From contig FR902977.1 of NCBI GenBank assembly GCA_000438155.1, positions 1 through 28,732 on the forward strand: DNA of 28,732 bases. The letters are read 5' to 3'. Shown one piece after another: positions 7,570 to 14,754 of the stretch. Origin of the DNA: Firmicutes bacterium CAG:95. GTDB taxonomy: Bacteria; Bacillota; Clostridia; Lachnospirales; Lachnospiraceae. Position 1 is the stretch's first letter. Each line of letters opens with the position of its first letter. Below the pieces are notes generated by a model. The model was not told the DNA's origin and ran no database searches. It saw only the letters and a list, made by a program, of their open reading frames with translations. The position numbers and the translations under genes were made by a program.

Positions 7570-7662
7570 AATATAACTTCTATTTCTGTTTACTGTAGCG
7601 AAGATGCTATGTCCACACAATACAAATGGCAAAATTGTACATCAGATATGCAGATTTTGATC
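7570..7662 (-). promoter_or_regulatory. Promoter region of the two-component operon with shared 41-bp element (copy A)
   Basis: The 41-bp element (7622-7662) contains GGCAAAATTGTACAT (plus-strand reading) and matches the copy at 12835-12875 in 34 of 41 positions. On the minus strand a TATATT box (7570-7575) lies 46 bp downstream of the element with no good -35 hexamer, which fits activator-dependent transcription. The element also contains the inverted pair CAAAAT...ATTTTG. It begins directly after the stop of the preceding operon (7665), and no terminator is visible between the two operons. Confidence 0.6.
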
Positions 7663-7664
7663 AT

Positions 7665-8564
7665 CTAATACAAATCCATTATTTTTACATATGCTTCATT
7701 TTCCATGTTATAAAGTTCCGGATAATAAAGTTCTACATAATAAAATTCTTCCTCTTTATCTTCATTTCGTATCCAATGCCTTGTCACATCATAGTTTTGT
7801 TTATTAACCAGTATCTGATCAACTTCACAGTCTCTGATATGTTTCCTGCATTTCATCCCGGCATGATTGTAATAAGTCCCCCATACCTCCTGATATATCC
7901 CGTACTGAAAGTACAATCCATCACTGGTTGAAAATCTGTATTGAAGTATAACGGGATCTCCTGTCTCACCGTTATCGAGTCTGAATTTCCACTTATAATA
8001 CAGACCGTCGTCTGTTTCATATAATTTCAGATCCTCCATATCCGACTGGTCAGGATACAAATAGTTAAACAAATATTGCAAAAGCACCTTGGCAACCGGT
8101 ACTATCTCTTTGGTGTTACGGTCAACTTCCCAGTAACCACTATAACACGGTACATACTCCCCCGCCTCATCGTCCTCAGTGGACGGCTTCTGTGAATATG
8201 CAGTATAAGCATACCGCTCTCCATCCTCACTGACCATCATATAAGCAAGCACCTTATAATCAGACAGTTCTCCTGCTTCGTTTACGCATTTCCACTTATA
8301 ATATAATCTATCCTCAAGTTTATATAGTCCAACACCCACCATATCCGGCCGGTCTGCATACAAATTATTAAATAAATACTTCAGATTTTCTTTCGCATCT
8401 TCCTGATCATCCATCTGTATTGCATCACTCGCAGGATCTCCATTCCGATCAATAAAGTACCAGGCACCATTCTGTTTTACGGCTGCAATACGATTGTCCG
8501 CACATCCGCAAATCATAACCAGAAATACGCAGCCTAATATGGAGATTAATTTTTTATGAAGCAC
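7665..8564 (-). CDS. Lipoprotein with two copies of a ~70-residue repeat module (paralogue B2)
   Basis: A 299-residue protein counted from the GTG at 8564. This start follows AGAAGGAGG by nine bases and gives a typical lipoprotein signal peptide (MLHKKLISILGCVFLVMICGC, Cys21), which the longer ATG start at 8603 would bury. Residues 28-42 hold AVKQNGAWYFIDRNG, a string also found out of frame at 2199-2264. Two internal repeats follow (about 57-122 and 157-230) with the pattern YLFxYLxPDxxxM..xLYExxxxLYYKWK...GE...VLxY...SxDGxxYxYxxY. The same module occurs twice in the neighbouring lipoprotein. The protein family is unknown to me. It is the last gene of the exported-protein operon and should be surface-anchored. 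Confidence 0.8.
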   Translation of the reverse strand: MLHKKLISILGCVFLVMICGCADNRIAAVKQNGAWYFIDRNGDPASDAIQMDDQEDAKENLKYLFNNLYADRPDMVGVGLYKLEDRLYYKWKCVNEAGELSDYKVLAYMMVSEDGERYAYTAYSQKPSTEDDEAGEYVPCYSGYWEVDRNTKEIVPVAKVLLQYLFNYLYPDQSDMEDLKLYETDDGLYYKWKFRLDNGETGDPVILQYRFSTSDGLYFQYGIYQEVWGTYYNHAGMKCRKHIRDCEVDQILVNKQNYDVTRHWIRNEDKEEEFYYVELYYPELYNMENEAYVKIMDLY

Positions 8565-8611
8565 TTCCGTTATCCTCCTTCTACGATCCACAACTATCCG
8601 CATGATTCCTG

Positions 8612-9538
8612 CTACTCTGATTCCTCTGGATATAAACGCAGCATATCCAAATACCTTTCATTCCAGATAATATACTCCTCCTCTGATTCCTCGTTGAATA
8701 TCTTTTCCGGAATGAGTTCTTTTGTCTCACTGTTTACCATCCAGAAATTCCGATAGGAGTCTCTGGTATGCTCCTTATACGTCTCTCCATTCTCATCATA
8801 ATGCGTGTCCCATATCTCATTGTATATTGCATATGTATGATACAATCCATCCTGTGTTAAACCATAATATGCAAGAACACAGGGTGCCGAAATCTCTCCC
8901 GCCCCAAATTCAATTTTCCACTTATAACACAACCGGTTTTCTGTTTCATATAATTCAATATCTACTATCCCTTCCCGGTCCGGATGCAGATAATCAAACA
9001 GATATTCCAGAAGTTCTTTTGCAACAGGTATAATCTCTCCTGTGTCCGGATCAATTTCCCAGTATCCTCCGCAATTTATAATCATAAAATATGATCCCCG
9101 CATGTATTCCGTATAACCATAACGCTCCTCATCCTTACTTATCCGCTTATAAGCCTCATAGGCAAGCACAATAGGATACGTCAGTTCCCCGGCTTCGTCT
9201 ATGGATTTCCACTCATAATACAGCTTGTCCTCTGTTTCATACAGCTTAAGATCCACCATCTGCGACCTGTCCGGGTGCAGATAATCAAACAGATATTCCA
9301 GATATTCTTTGGCATCCTCCGGTATTTGACCTTTTGCTTCTTCTGTTATACTTTCATCGCTTTCCTGCTCTTCCGGAACAGCTTCTGTTTTCGGCTCTTC
9401 CCGGGCATTTTCAGAATCTTCATTTTCTGTTTCTTCTACATATGCACCGTTTTCTTTCTGAACTTCCGCCGCTCCGCAGGCAGACAATATCATGCTGACT
9501 GCTATAACGAAAATAATTGTATTTTTCTGTTTACACAC
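8612..9538 (-). CDS. Lipoprotein with two copies of a ~70-residue repeat module (paralogue B1)
   Basis: A 308-residue protein counted from the GTG at 9538, which follows AGAAGGAG and makes a proper signal peptide with lipobox LSAC (Cys21); the longer GTG start at 9577 adds a basic leader without benefit. After the lipobox comes an acidic low-complexity linker (about 25-70, Glu-rich), then two repeats (about 75-145 and 172-245) sharing EYLEYLFDYLHPDR, LYETEx+LxY-WK and a GE..P.VLAY strand. The second module is closer to that of the downstream paralogue B2 (7665-8564), so the pair arose by duplication. Function is unknown; the Glu-rich linker suggests a spacer lifting the domains from the membrane. 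Confidence 0.8.
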   Translation of the reverse strand: MCKQKNTIIFVIAVSMILSACGAAEVQKENGAYVEETENEDSENAREEPKTEAVPEEQESDESITEEAKGQIPEDAKEYLEYLFDYLHPDRSQMVDLKLYETEDKLYYEWKSIDEAGELTYPIVLAYEAYKRISKDEERYGYTEYMRGSYFMIINCGGYWEIDPDTGEIIPVAKELLEYLFDYLHPDREGIVDIELYETENRLCYKWKIEFGAGEISAPCVLAYYGLTQDGLYHTYAIYNEIWDTHYDENGETYKEHTRDSYRNFWMVNSETKELIPEKIFNEESEEEYIIWNERYLDMLRLYPEESE

Positions 9539-9591
9539 GTTTATATAATTTCTCCTTCTTCCTGCTTTCTTTCCCACGATTCAGCCAGCAC

Positions 9592-10677
9592 CTACCACAA
9601 TGCGCCGTCTTTCGTAATGATTCTTGAATAGATCCTATTCTTATTGTCTTCCCTTTCCACTACATATCGCAGCGTGACCAGCTCCCCCGCCTCATCAATC
9701 CGGTATATGATTCCATCATTATATTTCTCTACCGTATTATCCAACAGATACAGATATTTCTTATCTACATAGAACTGGTATGTCATATCAAATTCTTCTT
9801 CATACGCTACAACAATATAATCCTCCGACATTTCACTAAAGTGATCCAGATATTTATCTTTTGAGAATATATTTCTTATATCCTCTGCACTTATATCCAG
9901 ATCCGTAAGCTCCAGAAGTTCACCTGTATGCAGGTCAAATGTACAGCCATAATAATAACATCCCCCTCGTTCCGCTCGTTTTTCTTTAATCTGCAAGATA
10001 CTCAAAATATTATCATCCATATACATAATCCTGCTTTCCAGACTATATAAGCACGGCTCTTCTGCCACATCCTCATCACCATACCTCTCTCGCATATCAG
10101 CCACTCTGCCTAAAAAGCAGTCGAATAGATTATCATAATCATTTCCGGGAAAATCTAATAATCTTCCCGTTCCTGCAAACCAGTCCTGTTCTTCTTTTTC
10201 AAAAAATTCTGTGATTTTCTCTGCTGCAACGCTATCTCCAGAAACAACCGGTCTGTCATAATAAATAATGGCCATCGTCAGTCCATCCTCATTGTAAATA
10301 GAATAGTCTGTACGTTCTATGGTAACTTCCAGAGTCGAATTACTTTTGGTTCTTCTGTCCTCCCATTCCTCATCACTCTCAAGCCATTCCATATTTTCCT
10401 GTTCATCTGCTTCTATCGCAGCATCACTTATCTCCGTGTCAGAATCATCTGACTCAGTAGTAACATCACTTACCTCCGTGTCAGAATCATCTGACTCAGT
10501 AGCAGCCTCACTTCTCTCTGTGCAGTGGCAGCCTGACTCCGTGGCAGTATTATTTTCCTCTGTATCCGAATAATCTGATTCCACAACAACATCATTTACC
10601 TCTATATCTGCCGGAATTTGACTTAGCTGCGTCATTCCTATCAGAATAATTCCTAAAATAATTTCATAAACTTTCAT
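9592..10677 (-). CDS. Exported DUF3298/RsiV-like protein with acidic 14-residue repeats (paralogue A3)
   Basis: A 361-residue protein. Residues 1-23 form a hydrophobic signal or anchor without a lipobox Cys (MKVYEIILGIILIGMTQLSQ). Residues 33-88 are four tandem 14-residue acidic units of the type ESDDSDTEVSDVTT (one diverged copy has ESGCHCTERSEAAT). After a linker ending RRTKSNSTLEVTIERTD the globular part (about 118-361) has IIYYDRPVVSGDSVAAEKITEFF and later FDLHTGELLELTDL plus a FYVDKKYLYLLDN strand. These features resemble the DUF4163/DUF3298 pair known from RsiV and PdaC, extracytoplasmic modules of which RsiV binds lysozyme. It shares its linker with A2 and its N-terminus and 5' leader with A1. 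Its specific ligand cannot be told from the sequence. Confidence 0.8.
   Translation of the reverse strand: MKVYEIILGIILIGMTQLSQIPADIEVNDVVVESDYSDTEENNTATESGCHCTERSEAATESDDSDTEVSDVTTESDDSDTEISDAAIEADEQENMEWLESDEEWEDRRTKSNSTLEVTIERTDYSIYNEDGLTMAIIYYDRPVVSGDSVAAEKITEFFEKEEQDWFAGTGRLLDFPGNDYDNLFDCFLGRVADMRERYGDEDVAEEPCLYSLESRIMYMDDNILSILQIKEKRAERGGCYYYGCTFDLHTGELLELTDLDISAEDIRNIFSKDKYLDHFSEMSEDYIVVAYEEEFDMTYQFYVDKKYLYLLDNTVEKYNDGIIYRIDEAGELVTLRYVVEREDNKNRIYSRIITKDGALW
10414..10581 (-). repeat. Four tandem 42-bp repeats coding for acidic 14-residue units
   Basis: Exactly 4 x 42 bp in frame inside paralogue A3. The coded units run ESDYSDTEENNTAT, ESGCHCTERSEAAT, ESDDSDTEVSDVTT and ESDDSDTEISDAAI. 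The last two are nearly identical at DNA level (both contain TCAGAATCATCTGACTCAG on the plus strand), so copy number can probably change by slippage or unequal recombination. Confidence 0.85.
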
Positions 10678-10751
10678 TGTAAAGTTCCCCTCATCTTTTC
10701 CCGTTCTTCATAAGAATGTCCTGTTTTACAGTTGTTTTTCATCTGATACGC

Positions 10752-11687
10752 TTAATAATCTGTAATGATCCTTGAACGGATTCTATTCTTATTGTCTTTC
10801 CTTTCGATCCTGCATTCCAACATGACCGGCTCTCCTGTCTCATCAACCCGGTATATGATCCCATCGTTATAATTCCGCCTTGTGTTATCTAACAGATACA
10901 GGTACTGCTCATCCACAAAAAACTGATAGGCCATATTAATTTCTTCTCCATAACTTACAAGAGTATAATCATCTGATAATTCATTAAAAGGAGCAGGATA
11001 TCCGACTTCGGATAAGATATTTTCCACGTCCTCACTACTCATATCTGTCAGATCTGTGAGCTTCAGAAGTTCTCCTGTATTTAGATCAAATGTACTTCCA
11101 AAATAATTATATTCCCTTCGTTCTGTACGTTTTTCCATAATCTGCATAATACTCAATATATCATCATCCATATACACAATTCTGGTTTCTATGCTATATA
11201 TGCATGGCCATTCAGCCACATCCTCATCACCATACCATTGACGCATTTTTTGCACAGCATATAAAAAGTCTCCAAACTCATGGTTGTAATAATTGGTATC
11301 CTCTTCCTTAAAGTCCAATGGACTTCTAAATCCCAAAAACCACTCCATTTCCTCATCTTCAAAGAATTCCGTAATTTTCTCCGCCGCAACAGTATCACCG
11401 GTAACAACCGGTCTGTCATAATAAATACTAGCCAACAGCAAGCCTTCTTCATTGAAAACGGAATGATCTGTACGCTCTATGGTAACCTCCAGAGTTGAAT
11501 TACTTTTCGTTCTTCTGTCTGCCCACTCCTTATCACTCTCAAACCACTTCCTGTTTTCCTGTTCGGCTGTGTCCATCTCTGCTTCTGTCTCTGTATATTC
11601 ATAATTCTTTACAATTTGTGTTTCCGGCTTTTCATATCCAACCCATGCAGCAAATAACAGACTCATAATAATCATTGTACTTCTCAT
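10752..11687 (-). CDS. Exported DUF3298/RsiV-like protein without acidic repeats (paralogue A2)
   Basis: A 311-residue paralogue of the genes on both sides. The N-terminus (MRSTMIIMSLLFAAWVGY) is a short signal or anchor and differs from A1/A3; the acidic 14-residue repeats are absent and replaced by about 30 residues with TETEAEMDTAEQEN. From residue about 48 it follows A3 closely (WFESDKEWADRRTKSNSTLEVTIERTD in two adjoining blocks, then IYYDRPVVTGDTVAAEKITEFFEDEE, FDLNTGELLKLTDL, YLYLLDNTRRNYNDGIIYRVD). So it has the same DUF4163/DUF3298-like core and probably an extracytoplasmic place. GGAGGAACGAAC precedes the ATG; the upstream paralogue ends 27 bases away. Loss or gain of the repeat segment between A2 and A3 is one of the clearest differences among the copies. 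Confidence 0.78.
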   Translation of the reverse strand: MRSTMIIMSLLFAAWVGYEKPETQIVKNYEYTETEAEMDTAEQENRKWFESDKEWADRRTKSNSTLEVTIERTDHSVFNEEGLLLASIYYDRPVVTGDTVAAEKITEFFEDEEMEWFLGFRSPLDFKEEDTNYYNHEFGDFLYAVQKMRQWYGDEDVAEWPCIYSIETRIVYMDDDILSIMQIMEKRTERREYNYFGSTFDLNTGELLKLTDLTDMSSEDVENILSEVGYPAPFNELSDDYTLVSYGEEINMAYQFFVDEQYLYLLDNTRRNYNDGIIYRVDETGEPVMLECRIERKDNKNRIRSRIITDY

Positions 11688-11714
11688 GTTCGTTCCTCCA
11701 AAATAGTGTTCGTT

Positions 11715-12734
11715 CTATGACATTCCAGGCTCCCGACATGCGATCTGTCCTGTTGTACGATCTGTGTAATAATAAAACTCTGTGACTTCCAGGTTTTCTC
11801 CCCATTTACCGTTCCACTTAATCACAAGACTTGTCCGAAACTCCAATGCAAATTCATTAATCAGATAATACGATTCCCCATCATAGAAATACTCATATTT
11901 CATATCAATACGATGTCCACAATCATCTATAACATAATTATCATCTTTGAGAACTTCATATACTCCGATATCTATAATATTTCCTGTGATAAGAAAAATT
12001 GCCTTCATTTCTTCCGGTTTTATGCTAATGAGCTTTGTAATCGGAATTAGTTCACCTGTCCGTAAATCAAAGGTACTTCCATAACAATGCCAGTTATTGT
12101 GCTCAAGGTTATAATTCCAGACTTGTACAATACTAATCATATCTTCATCCATATAACAAACACGGGTGTCCATGGTATAGTGGGTTGGATGTTGCGATAA
12201 CATTTCATTCCCCCACCTTTCCTTCATCAGCTCCATTCCATTTTTAAATTCTTCATAAAAATTTATTTGGGAAAGCCATGAAATACCTGTTCCTCGATCA
12301 TAAAAAGCTTCGGCTTCTTTTTCAAAATAAGTATTAATCTTCTTTGCAGCCTCTGAATCCCCTTGAAGTACCGGTTTATCGTAATAAACAATAGCAATTA
12401 ACCGACCTTCCTCATCATAAACAGACTCATCCCGCCGTTCTATGGATACTCTGTCAGAATAATCCTCTTCTGTAGCAGCATTACTAATACTCATATCAGT
12501 ATCACCTGACTCCACTGCGATATCGTCTATCTCTGTTTCAGAATAATCTGGCTCAATTGCAGCATCACTTACTTCTGTGTCAGAATAGTCTGACTCTGTA
12601 ACAATATTGCCTGTCTCTATATCAGAATAATCTGATTCCACAACAACATCGTTTACCTCTATATCTGCCGGAATTTGACTTAGCTGTGTCACTCCCAGCA
12701 TAATAATCCCTAAAAGAATTTCATAAATTTTCAT
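11715..12734 (-). CDS. Exported DUF3298/RsiV-like protein with acidic 14-residue repeats (paralogue A1)
   Basis: A 339-residue protein and the first gene of the exported-protein operon. Residues 1-32 are almost identical to paralogue A3 (MKIYEILLGIIMLGVTQLSQ, then IPADIEVNDVVV). Four 14-residue acidic repeats (33-88) and a partial fifth follow, and a shorter linker leads to the core (about 97-339: VSIERRDESVYDEEGRL, IVYYDKPVLQGDSEAAKKI, CYGSTFDLRTGELIPITKL). The core is more diverged than that of A2 and A3. DUF4163/DUF3298-like assignment is by pattern. GATGAGGGGAACTTTACT precedes the ATG, the same leader as in A3, so the duplication included the ribosome binding site. The shared 41-bp element and a TATATC box lie upstream. 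Confidence 0.78.
   Translation of the reverse strand: MKIYEILLGIIMLGVTQLSQIPADIEVNDVVVESDYSDIETGNIVTESDYSDTEVSDAAIEPDYSETEIDDIAVESGDTDMSISNAATEEDYSDRVSIERRDESVYDEEGRLIAIVYYDKPVLQGDSEAAKKINTYFEKEAEAFYDRGTGISWLSQINFYEEFKNGMELMKERWGNEMLSQHPTHYTMDTRVCYMDEDMISIVQVWNYNLEHNNWHCYGSTFDLRTGELIPITKLISIKPEEMKAIFLITGNIIDIGVYEVLKDDNYVIDDCGHRIDMKYEYFYDGESYYLINEFALEFRTSLVIKWNGKWGENLEVTEFYYYTDRTTGQIACREPGMS
12471..12638 (-). repeat. Four tandem 42-bp repeats coding for acidic 14-residue units
   Basis: In-frame 4 x 42 bp inside paralogue A1, units ESDYSDIETGNIVT, ESDYSDTEVSDAAI, EPDYSETEIDDIAV and ESGDTDMSISNAAT, followed by a partial unit EEDYSDR. The copies are more diverged than in the A3 repeat block, and the first unit matches the first unit of A3 best. 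Confidence 0.85.
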
Positions 12735-12780
12735 AGTAAAGTTCCCCTCATCCGCTTTTCCCTGTTCCCCACAAGAAAGT

Positions 12781-12875
12781 GATATAATCTATTTTCTAAG
12801 ATTTATTTTAACGTAAATAAAATAACCATACAACACAAATGTCAAAATTATACATAAGATATGACAATTTTAATC
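12781..12875 (-). promoter_or_regulatory. Promoter region of the exported-protein operon with shared 41-bp element (copy B)
   Basis: The element lies at 12835-12875 and matches copy A in 34 of 41 positions (conserved ACAAATG, CAAAATT, TACAT, AGATATG and ATTTT blocks). On the minus strand a TATATC box (12781-12786) follows 48 bp downstream, almost the same distance as in copy A (46 bp), again without a good -35. The first start codon is 101 bp from the element. Confidence 0.6.
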
Positions 12876-13277
12876 ATTTCATGTAATTATCTTTTTTTCA
12901 CTCCTGATCCCCTGCACTATGGTAAAAGGTTACAAAAAATCACCTCAAACTTCTCTATCCACTTTTTGTGAAATTTGTTGCTATTTCCATATATTTTGTG
13001 TTAATATCCTATCAAAGCATACCGTTTCTTACATTCTTTTGTTTCACATATAGCACAACAGTTCTCGCTGTTTTGTTTCCCGGAAACTCATTATAGAAAG
13101 TCTATGCTTTAACTATTCCAATTTACTTATTTTAATAAGCAGGAGATTTTCAGGATACTCATACTTTTCTGAATGTTTGAACCCGTATGTAAGGTGTTTT
13201 CTATTCTTCCATGCAGCATCTACTATAGATATTGCATAAGATGACTGCCTTTTCTCCTGTGATACGAAAGGAGAGCT
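12876..13277. other. Intergenic stretch with no supported gene
   Basis: About 400 AT-rich bases separate the exported-protein promoter from the plus-strand nuclease gene. I see no convincing promoter for the latter apart from a weak TTGAAC...TCTATT pair near 13177-13205, and its ribosome binding site AAAGGAGAGCT just before 13278. A minus-strand open stretch ending at 13113 is discussed among the rejected items. Confidence 0.5.
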
Positions 13278-14120
13278 ATGAACAGTTGGAAGTATGCCGA
13301 CAAGATGAAACACCTGAACCCTATTGATGATGAATTTTTTACGAAAATGGCAGAGGACCCGAATTTTTGTCAGGAAGTACTGCGTATCGTAATGGAGGAT
13401 CCCGGTCTTATCGTACAGGAGCTGATTCCGCAGAACAGCGTGAAGAATCTGCAGGGACGCTCCGTGGTTCTGGATTCTTTCTGCAAGACATCAGACAACC
13501 AGCATTGCAACATTGAAGTCCAGAAAGAAAATGATGATGACCATATCCGCCGTGTCCGGTACAACGGTTCCTGTATTACTGTAAATATTACAAATACCGG
13601 ATCAAAATTTAAACAGGTGCCAGACGTATGTGTCATCTTTATATCCAGATCCGATATTTTTAAAGGAAATCACCCCTTGTACCATGTGGATAGTGTCATA
13701 CGTGAAACCGGAGAAATCATCAATGATGGCTGGAAACGCGTCTTTTTAAATACGAAGGTAAAAGATGGCTCAGATGTTTCACGCCTGATGACCATTTTCA
13801 CCGAAGATGATGCTTATGATGACCAGCGTTTTCCGTGCACCTCTGCGCGGAAGCGCCTATTCAAAGAAACCCCGAAAGGAGAAAGCGAAATGAGTGATAT
13901 TGTAAGGGAAATCGTAGAAATTGAATGTGCCAAAGCAGCTGAAGAGGCAGCGCAAAAGGCTACAGAAGAAGCTACCAAAAAAACCTCCATTAAAAACATC
14001 AAACTTCTGATAAAAAATGGAGTTCCCCTATCAACGATTGTGACAACATTCTCCTATATTTTTTCTGAAAGCGACATTCAGAAAATTTATTCAGAGTGTG
14101 AAAGCAATACCATTAGTTAA
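13278..14120 (+). CDS. PD-(D/E)XK nuclease family transposase-like protein (Rpn/PDDEXK_2 type)
   Basis: A 280-residue protein of the PDDEXK_2 / Rpn type, often annotated as a putative transposase and linked to recombination-promoting nuclease activity. The N-terminus has the NPIDDEFFTKMAEDP...VLRIVMEDPGL pattern of the family. The nuclease core is LDSFCKTSDNQHCNIEVQKEN (split over residues 65-85) with D66 and E80-x-Q82 as the likely catalytic residues. An Ala/Glu/Lys-rich coiled coil (about 212-240, CAKAAEEAAQKATEEATKK) precedes a small helical end. AAAGGAGAGCT lies before the ATG. It is the only plus-strand gene in the left 21 kb and sits between two units sharing an upstream element, so it may have been inserted there. 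No flanking target duplication was found by eye. Confidence 0.85.
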   Translation: MNSWKYADKMKHLNPIDDEFFTKMAEDPNFCQEVLRIVMEDPGLIVQELIPQNSVKNLQGRSVVLDSFCKTSDNQHCNIEVQKENDDDHIRRVRYNGSCITVNITNTGSKFKQVPDVCVIFISRSDIFKGNHPLYHVDSVIRETGEIINDGWKRVFLNTKVKDGSDVSRLMTIFTEDDAYDDQRFPCTSARKRLFKETPKGESEMSDIVREIVEIECAKAAEEAAQKATEEATKKTSIKNIKLLIKNGVPLSTIVTTFSYIFSESDIQKIYSECESNTIS

Positions 14121-14127
14121 TTCAATA

Positions 14128-14165
14128 GAGATGTCCTATAGTGTTTATATCTGATAGGGCATCTC
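14128..14165 (+). terminator. Strong hairpin after the nuclease gene, probably terminator-like
   Basis: A 12-bp inverted repeat (GAGATGTCCTAT with ATAGGGCATCTC, one G-U pair, 14-base loop) starts eight bases after the nuclease stop codon. There is no T-run on either side, so it is not a classic intrinsic terminator; it may be a transcript-stabilising hairpin or a mobile-gene end. Confidence 0.5.
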
Positions 14166-14212
14166 CAGAAAATCATTTGGCCAGACATTTCGTTTAGAAA
14201 TGGGAACCTTGT

Positions 14213-14689
14213 CTATTGGTGATCCAGTTCATTTTTTATATGTTTTACCTCGTCTGGTGTTAATTGACATAAACATATTTCTACAATATTGTTCAATTCT
14301 GATAAACCTACATATAATCGATCCATCTTGATATACTTAAACACTTTTTCTTCCAAAATCACAATTTTTATCCCATCTTCATATAAATGTGTTTTAAAAT
14401 AAGAACAACTGCTTTTTAACTCATCGTTTATTATTAGGTCCCCTATCTCATAACCATCAATGTTTAATCTGTCGTTATTTATATCATACTCTTTACTCAA
14501 CAATAATGTTATTCTGCTTATGAAACAGCTCGTTATTCCTACAGCGATTTCTAAAAGAGAAGTTTTATCTTTTGAATACGACAGATATTTAACAGGTTCA
14601 TTTTTTCTGTCAATCAACACTTTAAAAGGAATATATTCTTCTAAACTTATTGATGTCTTTACTATTTTGTTTTTTATAATATTGTTCAT
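14213..14689 (-). CDS. Hypothetical protein, very AT-rich orphan gene
   Basis: A 158-residue protein, cytoplasmic by appearance (no signal peptide or long membrane helix, though about 50-64 is fairly hydrophobic). It is rich in Ile, Asn, Lys and Asp, and the gene is clearly more AT-rich than its neighbours, suggesting recent acquisition. A weak GAGG lies 12 bases before the ATG. I do not recognise a family; size, composition and single-gene placement next to a nuclease gene would fit an orphan immunity or phage-derived protein, but nothing shows this directly. It begins 65 bases after the stop of the lipoprotein gene at 14755 and overlaps another short open frame (14622-14714). Confidence 0.6.
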   Translation of the reverse strand: MNNIIKNKIVKTSISLEEYIPFKVLIDRKNEPVKYLSYSKDKTSLLEIAVGITSCFISRITLLLSKEYDINNDRLNIDGYEIGDLIINDELKSSCSYFKTHLYEDGIKIVILEEKVFKYIKMDRLYVGLSELNNIVEICLCQLTPDEVKHIKNELDHQ

Positions 14690-14754
14690 GTGTCAGCCAA
14701 ACCTCTACTTCCATTAAATCTTTATCATTCGTCAAATCTTCTCCTATTGGAGAT

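Noticed and set aside
13031..13080. Small hairpin with T-rich tail (AACAG...CTGTT) as a terminator
   Set aside because: The stem is only five to six base pairs, AT-rich, and no gene ends just before it on that strand.
13113..13313. A 66-codon minus-strand open frame ending in KHSEKYEYPENLLLIKISKLE-like sequence
   Set aside because: It overlaps the start of the well-supported nuclease gene, has no ribosome binding site and no recognisable family. It might be the end of an older gene cut by the nuclease gene, but this cannot be shown here.
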